Source: UMGS946 sp048421225 (lineage in GTDB: Bacteria > Bacillota > Clostridia > Christensenellales > CAG-138). From it: DNA of 26,851 bases. Position numbers and translations under genes: made by a program. Under the pieces are notes generated by a model, which was not told the DNA's origin, searched no databases, and saw nothing but the letters and a program-made list of their open reading frames with translations. The number at the start of each line of letters is the position of its first letter. Position 1 is the stretch's first letter. The stretch is taken from contig DBFNRV010000121.1 of NCBI GenBank assembly GCA_048421225.1, positions 1 through 26,851 of the forward strand, in the 5' to 3' direction. Shown piece by piece: positions 7,361 through 15,572 of this stretch.

Positions 7361-8331
7361 TATTCTTGGGGATAGATACCAGCTGCTATACTACTTCGAT
7401 AGCATGCATAAGCCATAATTCGATAGTTGTTGATATGAGAACCCCTTTGGCGGTGGCATCTGGCGGGCGTGGCCTGCGCCAAAGCGAAGGGGTATTTTTG
7501 CATACAAGAAACCTGGAGATAATGCTGCCGGCGGCGCTCAGCAAACTTGATAAAGGGAATATTGGCGCGCTGGCGGTTAGCTCTGTTCCAACCCCTGCGC
7601 CGGATTCATATATGCCGGTGTTCCTGGTTGGTAAAATGGCGGCAAGGGCGGTTGCCTCGGCTCTTAGCGTACCGCTGTTTGAAACCTCGCATCAGGAGGG
7701 CCATATAATGGCTGCATTATATTCAAACGCCTCCTTTTGCGGCAGTCCGTTTATCGCAATGCACATATCAGGGGGAACGACCGAGCTGCTCCGTGTTGAC
7801 GAATGCTTTAATATAACAAGGCTAGGAGGTTCGCTGGACATTCACGCAGGACAGCTTGTGGACCGCATAGGTGTGAGGATGGGCTGCCCGTTTCCGGCGG
7901 GCAAGCGAGTGGAGGAGCTTGCACTTAAGACGGATTGTTCGGATATAATTGTTCCAAGTTCAGTAAAGAATTTGGATTGCTCCTTCTCAGGGGCTGAAAC
8001 AAGGCTGATAGGCATGGTTAACGGTGCGCAGGATCATTCAAAAATAGCGCGCGCCCTATACGACTGCCTTGCCAGAACGTTTACGAAGATGATCTTAAAC
8101 GCTTTTGAAAAGACCGGGATATACCAATTTCTGCTTGCCGGAGGCGTGGCGTCTAGCGGAATTCTCAGAAATCTGCTTGTTAATAGGCTTAAATCCAGAA
8201 GGAGAGAGATTACAGTTGAATTCGCGTTGCCTGAGCTTTCGCCGGACAATGCGGTTGGGGTCGCGCTGAGGGCGCAGCATGAATTTGAAAGGATGTATAT
8301 GAGCAATGGCCGAGTTAGTATTGACCGTTAG
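7357..8331 (+). CDS. Divergent TsaD/Kae1-like (peptidase M22 family) protein
   Basis: The 324-residue protein has the Kae1/TsaD ASKHA fold: GIDTSCYTTS at residues 5-14, metal-site-like HQEGH at 112-116, HISGGTTEL at 136-144, and LAGGVASSGILRNLL late in the protein. It departs from true TsaD at several fixed places. DxAGEAFDK is replaced by DIHAGQLVDR, the YPGG segment becomes FPAG, and the ISGGHT-type histidine is replaced by threonine. I therefore read it as a paralogue rather than the enzyme that makes t6A in tRNA. Similar genes occur between nusB and xseA in other Clostridia. It overlaps nusB by four bases and xseA by 26 bases, so it is firmly inside the operon. Its substrate is unknown. 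Confidence 0.85.
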   Translation: MIFLGIDTSCYTTSIACISHNSIVVDMRTPLAVASGGRGLRQSEGVFLHTRNLEIMLPAALSKLDKGNIGALAVSSVPTPAPDSYMPVFLVGKMAARAVASALSVPLFETSHQEGHIMAALYSNASFCGSPFIAMHISGGTTELLRVDECFNITRLGGSLDIHAGQLVDRIGVRMGCPFPAGKRVEELALKTDCSDIIVPSSVKNLDCSFSGAETRLIGMVNGAQDHSKIARALYDCLARTFTKMILNAFEKTGIYQFLLAGGVASSGILRNLLVNRLKSRRREITVEFALPELSPDNAVGVALRAQHEFERMYMSNGRVSIDR

Positions 8332-9643
8332 CCAGCTAAATGATTATGCTGCCAATTTGCTTCGCCGTGACTTCTTGCTGAAAAATATCTGCGTAAAAGG
8401 TGAAATTTCAGGGTACAAGCGCCACACGTCGGGGCACGCTTACTTTTCGCTAAAGGACGAAACCTCAGTGATAAGCTGCGTTATGTTTAAGCCTGATTCG
8501 TTCGGCTTAGGGTTTAAGCCATCAAACGGAATATCCGTTACTGCCAGAGGCTATGTAAGCATATATGTCCAGGAGGGGCGTTATCAACTATACGTAAAGG
8601 AGATGGAGCAGCAGGGGGAGGGCGAATTGTATATCCGCTTCATGCGCCTTAAGGAGAAGCTGTCCAAAGAAGGCCTGTTTGATGAGTCGCATAAAAAACC
8701 GCTTCCGGTGCTGCCAAAGTGTATAGGAGTGGTAACCTCCGAGATGGGCGCGGTGTATTCGGATATCAAAAACATAGTGACAAGAAGATTCCCAAAGATG
8801 AACATACTGCTCTGCCCCACCGCCGTTCAGGGGGAGGGGGCCGCGTCACAGATTGCCGGTGCGATACGGTGCATGGACAAGCTTAAACTGGCCGACGTGC
8901 TTATCGTATGCAGGGGAGGAGGAAGCGTTGAAGACCTTTGGCCGTTCAACGATGAGGGTGTGGCCAGAGCGATCTACGGCTGTTCGATACCGGTGGTTAG
9001 CGCTGTTGGCCATGAAACCGACTACTCAATATCGGATTTTGTAGCTGACATGCGCGCTCCTACGCCATCAGCCGCGGCTGAGCTGTGCACCCCAGAGCTT
9101 GAGTCCATTATGGCGTCGTTAAGCGCTGCACAGAGCAGTATAACTAGAGCCGTAAAAAGTAAAATATCTGAAAGGCAGGCGCGTGTAAGCTCCATAACCT
9201 CCTCACATGCGGTTATGATTCCAGTATATCGCATCGACGCAGGGCGACAAAGCCTGTCGACAAGAATAGATTCAATCGACGAGGCCGTCAACTCAAGATT
9301 AAGGAATGGGAGAAGCAGAACGGGAGTTATAGAGGCCCCGCATATTAATATGGATATAATGCACACGATCCATAAGGAACAGGATAGATCGGACGGTATT
9401 ATTAAAGCGCTTAGGAACGGCATGGTTTCGTCAATGTACGGCCGCAAAAACCGCATGCGCGGTATTGTGGAAAGCCTAAGACTATGCGAACCTGAGAATA
9501 TGTTAAGGAGGGGATTCGCAATGATAAGGTCAAAAGATGGGAGTTATCTGTACTCCGCGAATGATTTAACACCCGGAAGACGCATTGAACTGATAATGCG
9601 CGATGGAACAGCGGAGGCTGAAATAAAAAACAAGGAGGGTTGA
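8306..9643 (+). CDS. xseA: Exodeoxyribonuclease VII large subunit
   Basis: The 445-residue protein starts with the OB-fold domain (LTVSQLNDYAANLL, then VKGEISGYKRHTSGHAYFSLKD). It continues with the catalytic core: IGVVTSEMGAVYSDI, then RGGGSVEDLWPFNDE, VSAVGHETDYSISDFVAD and RAPTPSAAAEL. A long helical region and a C-terminal segment (RRGFAMIRSKDG) complete the usual layout. With XseB it degrades single-stranded DNA to oligonucleotides. The ATG at 8306 lies 26 bases inside the preceding gene and gives an N-terminus that aligns with the family. Confidence 0.96.
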   Translation: MAELVLTVSQLNDYAANLLRRDFLLKNICVKGEISGYKRHTSGHAYFSLKDETSVISCVMFKPDSFGLGFKPSNGISVTARGYVSIYVQEGRYQLYVKEMEQQGEGELYIRFMRLKEKLSKEGLFDESHKKPLPVLPKCIGVVTSEMGAVYSDIKNIVTRRFPKMNILLCPTAVQGEGAASQIAGAIRCMDKLKLADVLIVCRGGGSVEDLWPFNDEGVARAIYGCSIPVVSAVGHETDYSISDFVADMRAPTPSAAAELCTPELESIMASLSAAQSSITRAVKSKISERQARVSSITSSHAVMIPVYRIDAGRQSLSTRIDSIDEAVNSRLRNGRSRTGVIEAPHINMDIMHTIHKEQDRSDGIIKALRNGMVSSMYGRKNRMRGIVESLRLCEPENMLRRGFAMIRSKDGSYLYSANDLTPGRRIELIMRDGTAEAEIKNKEG

Positions 9644-9645
9644 CC

Positions 9646-9858
9646 ATGGAAGGAAAAGGGCCGACATATGAAGAGGCTATGGGCGAGCTTGAGCAAATTA
9701 CGCATCGGCTTACGGACGAGAGCATGCCGCTTGACGAGATGGTGGAGCTTTATGAAAAGGGGATGGAGCTTGCCAGGCTGTGCAAGAACATGCTTGAAGA
9801 GTATGAAGGGCGTATAGAGAAAGCTTCGGCGGCGCTGACAAAGGATACGGAGGATTAA
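9646..9858 (+). CDS. xseB: Exodeoxyribonuclease VII small subunit
   Basis: The ATG at 9646, six bases after AGGAGGG, gives 70 residues. The signature YEEAMGELEQITHRL, then MPLDEMVELYEKGMEL, is diagnostic of XseB. It forms short helical coils that bind the XseA helical region. A TTG six bases upstream overlaps the xseA stop and is a poorer start. It ends one base before ispA. Confidence 0.95.
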   Translation: MEGKGPTYEEAMGELEQITHRLTDESMPLDEMVELYEKGMELARLCKNMLEEYEGRIEKASAALTKDTED

Positions 9859-9859
9859 G

Positions 9860-10747
9860 ATGAACATTGCCCCTGTGCTGAACGAGTATAGATCTATAGT
9901 CGAACCATATATACTGTCATATATAAAAACCGCCCTAATACCTCCCCCGCTTAAGGCGTCTATGCTTTACAGCCTGGAGGCCGGCGGCAAGCGCCTTAGG
10001 CCGTGCATGACGCTGGCTGCCTGCCGGCTCGCTGGAGGGAATATTGACTCGGCATTGCCAATAGCGGGAGCAATAGAGATGGTTCATACATATTCATTAA
10101 TACACGATGATTTGCCCGCTATGGATAACGATGATTTTAGGAGGGGAAAACCGTCAAATCATAAGGCGTTTGGAGAGGCGACGGCTTTACTTGCCGGCGA
10201 CGCTCTGCTTTCATCGGCATTTGAACTTATGCTGGACGGCTTTGGTCAGTCTTGCGGGAATGAGGGCTACTATAAAGCGGTCAAGGAGGTGGCCAGGGCG
10301 ATTGGAGCTACTGGAATGATAGCTGGACAGATTAAGGATCTCAAAGCCTCTTTGGACGCTGATTTCAGCGAGGAAACGCTGAGGTCGATACACAAGGACA
10401 AGACCGGAGCGTTAATCAGGGCGTCGGTGCTGGCAGGAGCGTATGCGGGCGGCGCCAGTACGGAATGGATGTGTGCGTTAATGGAATTTGGGGATGCATT
10501 TGGAATGCTGTTTCAGATTACGGACGACATTCTGGATTGCACAGGAGACATGAATTTACTAGGTAAAAGCATAGGTAAGGACGCAAAAACTAAGAAGCTC
10601 ACCTATGCGACCCTTTTTGGATTGGAGCAATCCAGGCTTATGGCTGAAAGCGCTGCCGAAAGGGCGAAGAAGGCGCTGTGTAAAATAGATGGCGACACGG
10701 AGTTCTTCAGTTCGCTTATCGACATGACGTTGGACAGGAAATATTGA
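9860..10747 (+). CDS. ispA: Geranylgeranyl/farnesyl diphosphate synthase (IspA type)
   Basis: This 295-residue class I trans-prenyltransferase condenses IPP with allylic diphosphates. The first aspartate-rich motif is DDLPAMD at residues 83-89, preceded by HTYSLIH, the pattern of bacterial farnesyl diphosphate synthases. The second is DDILD at 222-226. GGKRLRP (42-48) and the lysine pair in GKSIGKDAKTKKLTY are also present. It lies upstream of the OLE-type RNA and dxs, so isoprenoid precursor supply and chain building are transcribed together. Confidence 0.95.
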   Translation: MNIAPVLNEYRSIVEPYILSYIKTALIPPPLKASMLYSLEAGGKRLRPCMTLAACRLAGGNIDSALPIAGAIEMVHTYSLIHDDLPAMDNDDFRRGKPSNHKAFGEATALLAGDALLSSAFELMLDGFGQSCGNEGYYKAVKEVARAIGATGMIAGQIKDLKASLDADFSEETLRSIHKDKTGALIRASVLAGAYAGGASTEWMCALMEFGDAFGMLFQITDDILDCTGDMNLLGKSIGKDAKTKKLTYATLFGLEQSRLMAESAAERAKKALCKIDGDTEFFSSLIDMTLDRKY

Positions 10748-10756
10748 CGCTTGCAT

Positions 10757-10785
10757 TTGACTGCGCGCTGTGGCAAAATAATAAT
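10757..10785 (+). promoter_or_regulatory. Possible promoter for the OLE-type RNA
   Basis: TTGACT at 10757-10762 and AATAAT at 10780-10785 are 17 bases apart, starting ten bases after the ispA stop. Initiation would fall near 10792. The -35 is close to consensus and the -10 is moderate. The RNA may also be made by processing of the long operon transcript. Confidence 0.4.
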
Positions 10786-10789
10786 GGTG

Positions 10790-11325
10790 GTGCAGTATTC
10801 TAGTCAGCAATGCTGTTCCTGAAAACGGGCCTAAAAATCCGTTGAGGGCACATCGATGAAGTTCCTGGTGTTTGCTTTCGATGCCAGTCGGGGGTTTATG
10901 CTGGGAGTTAAGAAGACCGGGCGGTCTGCAAAGGCATGCGGAAGACGACCCGTTCTTCGTGGAGACCTATATGGGTGGTCGGCAACTTGAGTTCGGTTAC
11001 TCCATAGGATTAAACCTGTATTGCGGTAAACGCTGTGTACAGTGTAGCCTGCCTTGAGTGGTGTCAGGGGAATAAGGCAGTTTTGCAATGCCGCATAACC
11101 CCTTTGAAACCTGTACTGCAAAAGAGGCTAGGGGATGGCAAAGCTGCTGAGGAAAGCTCCTAGACTGTTGGAATTAAGGCATATTGGGGATTACGGTGCG
11201 CGCTAAGTGGCAGTCCGGCCCTGCGTATGGAGACAGCGCGGCGTTCGACATAATGGGAAACCGCTTCTAACGGCGACGGGAAGTGGCGGGCGAGGAAATC
11301 TAGCCGGACCTTAAGGCGCAAAGTT
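10790..11325 (+). ncRNA. OLE RNA (Ornate Large Extremophilic RNA)
   Basis: Some 580 bases between ispA and the next gene lack a credible ORF but contain many complementary pairs. The strongest is a nested 3' long-range helix: TGCGC 11197-11201 with GCGCA 11316-11320, TAAG 11204-11207 with CTTA 11310-11313, and GTCCGGC 11213-11219 with GCCGGAC 11303-11309. Other stems are AGACC/GGTCT (10914/10923), CATCGA/TCGATG (10851/10878), GGGG-GGCA/TGCC-CCCC (11067-11102) and CTAGG/CCTAG (11128/11159). OLE RNAs are known as ~600-nt RNAs lying between isoprenoid genes and just upstream of the gene for their membrane partner OapA, in anaerobic or extremophilic Firmicutes. All of that matches here. Ends are approximate. 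The assignment is from context and folding, not from a covariance model. Confidence 0.88.
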
Positions 11326-11336
11326 TACTCAATGTG

Positions 11337-11367
11337 CCACCACCATATATCTATATATGGTATGTGG
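11337..11367 (+). promoter_or_regulatory. Hairpin overlapping the oapA ribosome binding site
   Basis: ACCATATAT (11342-11350) is perfectly complementary to ATATATGGT (11353-11361), and CCAC (11337-11340) pairs with GTGG (11364-11367) across a small internal loop. The last two G residues belong to the GGAGA that serves the ATG at 11374. Folding would partly hide the ribosome binding site, which fits translational control of oapA. It is immediately 3' of the OLE helices, so it could alternatively be part of that RNA. Confidence 0.5.
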
Positions 11368-11373
11368 AGATGC

Positions 11374-11970
11374 ATGGATACACAACAAAAGAAGAGCGAC
11401 GCCAATAACAGGCGCCGCAAGAAAAAGCGAGATCTTTGGCCTGTAAAGGTCTTTTTTATCACGTTGGCGATAGCGCTTGTGTTAAGCTTTTTGTCTGAAA
11501 CGGTCTTGCTTGGGGTGCCGCTGTATGTAGCGGTATTCGTACTGGTATTTATAATATTTACTGGGATTGTATTTGATATAGTTGGCGTAGCAGTTACCAT
11601 ACAGGAAGTTACGGCATACACGGCTATGGCGTCAAAGCGGATTCGTGGAGCTAAACACTCAATAAAGCTCGTTCAAAACTCGGCCATGGTGGCCAATATT
11701 TGTAACGATGTTGTAGGCGATATATGCGGAATAGTTTCGGGTGCGATGGGTGCGGCCGTATCGGCGGCAATAATAATTTCTGCTGCAACGACAGAAGCAT
11801 TGATAGTAAATGTTGCTATATCAGCGCTTATAGCCGCGATAACCGTAAGCGGAAAAGCGTCGGGCAAGCGTATCGCGGCGAAGCATAGCCAAAGGATAGT
11901 GTTTATGGTTGGAAAGTTGTTTGCGCTGTTTTCCAGAAACGGCGAACGGAAAAAATCCAGTGCGAAGTAA
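11374..11970 (+). CDS. oapA: OLE-associated protein A (OapA)-like small membrane protein
   Basis: The 198-residue protein has a strongly basic N-terminus (NNRRRKKKRD at 11-20). Two long hydrophobic segments follow (about 24-40 and 45-76), then a conserved-looking soluble linker with MASKRIRGAKHSIKLVQN, and then further hydrophobic helices (about 118-160). OapA is the membrane protein that binds OLE RNA. The central part also recalls the DUF21/CNNM membrane domain (FDIVGVAV, then AMASK). The start is uncertain: ATG at 11374 has a nearby GGAGA, while in-frame ATGs at 11362 and 11332 fall inside the hairpin or RNA. Position directly downstream of the RNA and upstream of dxs is the main support. 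Confidence 0.85.
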   Translation: MDTQQKKSDANNRRRKKKRDLWPVKVFFITLAIALVLSFLSETVLLGVPLYVAVFVLVFIIFTGIVFDIVGVAVTIQEVTAYTAMASKRIRGAKHSIKLVQNSAMVANICNDVVGDICGIVSGAMGAAVSAAIIISAATTEALIVNVAISALIAAITVSGKASGKRIAAKHSQRIVFMVGKLFALFSRNGERKKSSAK

Positions 11971-11977
11971 TACTTCA

Positions 11978-13831
11978 ATGATGGAAAAATATCCGATTTT
12001 AAGCAAAATCAATAGTATCGAACAGTTTAAGTCGCTAAGTAGCACATACCTTGAGCCGCTTGCAGAAGAAATTCGTTCGTTTCTTGTCGACTCCGTAGCT
12101 GATAATGGGGGCCATCTTGCCTCGAACCTCGGCGTTGTAGAGCTTACAATAGCGCTGCACCGTATTTTTAGCGTGCCTGAGGATTCCTTGATATTTGACG
12201 TAGGTCATCAAGCATACATTCATAAGATACTTACAGGCAGGCGCGATGGCTTTGAACGTTTGAGGCGTATTGGAGGAATAAGCGGGTTTCCTAAAAGGAG
12301 TGAAAGCCCGTACGACGTATTTGAAACCGGCCATTCCAGCACCTCTGTATCAGCCGCGCTTGGAATTTTATGCGCAAAACGCCTGAAGGGGGAGAAAGGC
12401 GCCGTGGTGGCGGTGATAGGGGACGGGGCTCTCACCGGAGGGATGGCGTATGAAGCCCTGGACGATGCGGGGCAGCGGCAGCTTCCCATTATTGTGGTTA
12501 TAAATGACAATGATATGTCGATATCCCATAACGGAAGCGCGATGAGCAAGCATTTAAACCTTATGAGGGCAAGCAGGGGTTACAGGTCGTTGAAAAAGTC
12601 AACCGTGCGTATTCTAGACCGCACAAGAGCAGGTAAGTGGGCCGCAAAGCGCATTGAGAAATTCAAAAATAGACTTAAATACTTTATGCTGCCAAGCAAC
12701 ATATGGTTCGAGGCAATAGGTTTTACGTATATAGGGCCTGTAGACGGACATAACATCCACGAACTATTAGAAGCGCTTGGAAAGGCCAAGGGTTTTGATA
12801 AGCCTGTAGCGATTCATGTGGTTACAAAAAAAGGAAAGGGTTATCCTCCGGCCGAGCGGGATCCTGAACTGTTTCATGGAGTAGCTCCATTTTATAAGGA
12901 GACCGGCGAACTTAGACGGAAACCGTCGGTAAGCAACTCTAAGATTTTTGGAGAGGAGCTTTCGCGCTTGGCCGGCTATGATCCCAGGATATGTGCAATA
13001 ACTGCCGCGATGGCAAGGGGGACAGGCCTTTCGGATTTCTCCAGGCTATATCCTGACCGCTTTTTCGACGTCGGCATAGCCGAGCAGCACGCCGTTACGC
13101 TGGCAGCCGGATTGGCGGCAGGCGGCATGCGGCCAGTAGCGGCGATATATTCAACGTTTCTGCAGCGGGCCTATGATCAGATCATACATGATGTTTGCTT
13201 GCAGCAGCTGCCTGTAATATTGGCTGTTGACAGGGCTGGCCTAGTAGGCGAGGATGGCGAAACCCATCAGGGCGTTTACGATATAGCCTATCTTCTAAGC
13301 GCCCCTGGTATTACGATTTATTCCCCCGCCTCGCGGCAGGAACTGCGCATGATGCTTAGACACGCCTTAACGCTGGATGCGCCGAGCGCGATAAGATATA
13401 ATCGCGGCTTGCTTATTGAAACCTTGGATATGAACGATGATATAGAATATGGAGTATGGAGCGTTTTACGGGAAATAAAAAGCGTTAATGTAATTGCAAC
13501 CGGAAGGCTTGTACAGACCGCGCTTGAAGCCTCGGAGGGCCTTTCGGTAGGAGTGATAAACGCGAGGTTTATCAGGCCTATTGACATGAACGTGCTTAAT
13601 AGGCTTATAAGCTCCTCAAATGTTATAATAACGCTTGAGGACGGAATAACGACGTGCGGCTTCGGGGCTTTAATAGCGCAAGCGGTTTGCGGAAAAAACA
13701 TAAAGCTTGTAAATATAGGCGTTCCGGATCATCCCGTAGGGCACGCTACCGTATCTCAACAGGATGAAATCTGCGGCTTTACTGCTAGACAGATAAGGGT
13801 AAGACTGAAGGAGGCGCTTGATACAATATGA
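11978..13831 (+). CDS. dxs: 1-deoxy-D-xylulose-5-phosphate synthase
   Basis: Dxs condenses pyruvate and glyceraldehyde 3-phosphate in the MEP isoprenoid pathway using thiamine diphosphate. Read from ATG 11978 (or the adjacent 11981) the protein has 617 residues. It shows the N-terminal NGGHLASNLGVVELTIALH, DVGHQAY, the ThDP motif GDGALTGGMAYEALDDAG with downstream NDND (from residue 148), then FFDVGIAEQHAVTLAAGLA, and RAGLVGEDGETHQG in the Pyr domain. No good SD precedes the start, only seven bases after the oapA stop, so translation may depend on coupling to oapA. Frame remains open upstream inside oapA but without homology. It overlaps tlyA by four bases. Confidence 0.96.
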   Translation: MMEKYPILSKINSIEQFKSLSSTYLEPLAEEIRSFLVDSVADNGGHLASNLGVVELTIALHRIFSVPEDSLIFDVGHQAYIHKILTGRRDGFERLRRIGGISGFPKRSESPYDVFETGHSSTSVSAALGILCAKRLKGEKGAVVAVIGDGALTGGMAYEALDDAGQRQLPIIVVINDNDMSISHNGSAMSKHLNLMRASRGYRSLKKSTVRILDRTRAGKWAAKRIEKFKNRLKYFMLPSNIWFEAIGFTYIGPVDGHNIHELLEALGKAKGFDKPVAIHVVTKKGKGYPPAERDPELFHGVAPFYKETGELRRKPSVSNSKIFGEELSRLAGYDPRICAITAAMARGTGLSDFSRLYPDRFFDVGIAEQHAVTLAAGLAAGGMRPVAAIYSTFLQRAYDQIIHDVCLQQLPVILAVDRAGLVGEDGETHQGVYDIAYLLSAPGITIYSPASRQELRMMLRHALTLDAPSAIRYNRGLLIETLDMNDDIEYGVWSVLREIKSVNVIATGRLVQTALEASEGLSVGVINARFIRPIDMNVLNRLISSSNVIITLEDGITTCGFGALIAQAVCGKNIKLVNIGVPDHPVGHATVSQQDEICGFTARQIRVRLKEALDTI

Positions 13832-14673
13832 AACCCGGCAATAATATACGCGCCGATATACGTATGGTCGAGCTAGGCCTTGCTGTCAGCAGAGAAAAGG
13901 CTAGATCCTTAATCATGTCAGGGGTTGTATATAAAAACGGAAATAGGATTGATAAAGCCGGCGCTCCCGTGTCCAATGACGACTTAATAACGGTTAAAGA
14001 GGACCCCATACCTTTTGTGAGCAGGGGCGGACTTAAGCTAAAAAAGGCTATTGACGAACATGCTTTGGATTTAACCGGTTGTTTTGCGGCCGATATAGGC
14101 GCGTCGACAGGAGGGTTTACGGACTGCATGCTTACCTATGGTGCTGAAAAGGTTTTTGCAGTTGATGTAGGGTATGGACAGCTTGATTGGAAACTCCGTA
14201 ACGATCCTCGTGTTATAGTGCTTGAGCGTCATAACGCCAGGAATATGGAGCCGTCCTGGTATGAGGGTTATCTGGATTTTGCGTCCATAGACGTATCGTT
14301 CATTTCGCTTAAATTGATACTGGTACCCCTATACGAATGCCTTAAAGAGGGAGCGGTGGTTGTAGCGCTTGTCAAGCCCCAGTTTGAGGCAGGCAGGGAT
14401 AAGGTTGGCAAGAATGGGGTGGTTCGCTCGCATGAGACTCATCGCGCCGTCTTAACCGATATAGCCTTATTTTCTGAAAAAAACGGATATGCTATAATTG
14501 ATATGGACTTTTCCCCAATAACTGGACCAAAGGGAAATATTGAGTTTTTGCTCATATTAAAGAAGGATCGTAAAACCGCAATGGGAGATATGGCAATAGG
14601 CGAGCTGGCCACACGTACAGTGGACAGGTCGCATGACGAGCTGATGGCAAAGCATTGCGGCGGGGATGAATGA
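13828..14673 (+). CDS. tlyA: TlyA family rRNA 2'-O-methyltransferase (S4 + FtsJ domains)
   Basis: The 281-residue protein has an N-terminal S4 RNA-binding domain (about 7-60: VELGLAVSREKARSLIMSG) and a Rossmann methyltransferase domain. The SAM motif is DIGASTGGFTD at about 89-99, with AVDVGYGQLDWKLR following and VKPQFEAG near 200. The TlyA family methylates ribosomal RNA riboses (2'-O) and is often mislabelled hemolysin. It is coupled to dxs by an ATGA overlap and overlaps nadK by eight bases. This position between dxs and nadK is conserved in Firmicutes. Confidence 0.93.
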   Translation: MKPGNNIRADIRMVELGLAVSREKARSLIMSGVVYKNGNRIDKAGAPVSNDDLITVKEDPIPFVSRGGLKLKKAIDEHALDLTGCFAADIGASTGGFTDCMLTYGAEKVFAVDVGYGQLDWKLRNDPRVIVLERHNARNMEPSWYEGYLDFASIDVSFISLKLILVPLYECLKEGAVVVALVKPQFEAGRDKVGKNGVVRSHETHRAVLTDIALFSEKNGYAIIDMDFSPITGPKGNIEFLLILKKDRKTAMGDMAIGELATRTVDRSHDELMAKHCGGDE

Positions 14674-15493
14674 TATGGCTTATATAAAAAATCAAACCAT
14701 TACTGCGGGCATATTTGCAAATCCAAATAAAGAACGGGCGCTGGAAGCCGTAGGCGCCGTAAAGTCCATTTTAAACCGTATTGGAGTAAGGTGGGTAGAT
14801 TGCGGGAGGCCTGATGCCATGTATAAAGGCGGTACGGTAGACATACTCCTCGCCGTTGGGGGTGATGGAACCATATTGCGGGCCATTCATTGGATGGTCA
14901 AGGGACACGGGGAGAGGGCGCCGATCCTTGGGGTAAACGTTGGAAGGATAGGTTTCCTGAGCGAGACGGATATCGGTTCACTCGGGCAGGCAATGACGCG
15001 GATTATTGAAGGAAACTATAATATTGAAGCATATATGATGCTTGAGTGCGAAATAAAGGGCAAAAAATTCTTGTGCATAAACGACTTCATATTATATAAA
15101 AAACATTTTTCTTCGGTGGCCCATATTGATATGTCCTTTGACGGCATGGAGGCGGGAAGCGTTTACTGCGACGGCATAATTGTAAGCACGCCAGCCGGTT
15201 CAACAGGTTATTCGGTTTCGGCGGGGGGGCCTATAATATCAACTGGACTTGAAGCGATAGCGGTTACCCCGATATGCTCACATTCCCTTGGCGTCCGTCC
15301 GGTAGTATTATCACGGGATGCTGTTATAAAGCTTACCTTGAGGGACGAAGCACGTTTTTCTTCGGATGGAGTTGACGATATGGACTTATATCCAGGCAAC
15401 GAAATTGTGGTTAAACGCTCATTGGAATCAATAGAGCTTATAAGGCTTCATAACCGCAACGAATATAAACTTATAAATGAAAAATTAAAATAA
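14666..15493 (+). CDS. nadK: NAD kinase
   Basis: The 275-residue protein has the GGDGT motif (65-69, LLAVGGDGTILRA), GVNVGRIGFLSE, the central NDFILYK, and CDGIIVSTPAGSTGYSVSAGGPII, all diagnostic of ATP-NAD kinase, which makes NADP. The ATG at 14666 overlaps the end of tlyA and has GGCGGGG upstream. An ATG at 14675 is an equally readable alternative that would remove three residues. Downstream is a 204-base gap before argR. Confidence 0.95.
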   Translation: MNDMAYIKNQTITAGIFANPNKERALEAVGAVKSILNRIGVRWVDCGRPDAMYKGGTVDILLAVGGDGTILRAIHWMVKGHGERAPILGVNVGRIGFLSETDIGSLGQAMTRIIEGNYNIEAYMMLECEIKGKKFLCINDFILYKKHFSSVAHIDMSFDGMEAGSVYCDGIIVSTPAGSTGYSVSAGGPIISTGLEAIAVTPICSHSLGVRPVVLSRDAVIKLTLRDEARFSSDGVDDMDLYPGNEIVVKRSLESIELIRLHNRNEYKLINEKLK

Positions 15494-15572
15494 TTGCATA
15501 TAAAGGATCCACAATATTCAAACTGTAGTCATTTTTAGCTTGAAATTACTGGTAAAATATGTAAAACTATAG

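Noticed and set aside
10872..11121. Short open frames on both strands inside the ispA-oapA gap
   Set aside because: No ribosome binding sites and no protein-like composition. The bases are better explained by RNA pairing.
10748..11331. RNase P RNA or tmRNA as the identity of the structured region
   Set aside because: I could not find the conserved RNase P core segments or a tRNA-like end with a tag frame. The gene context fits OLE instead.
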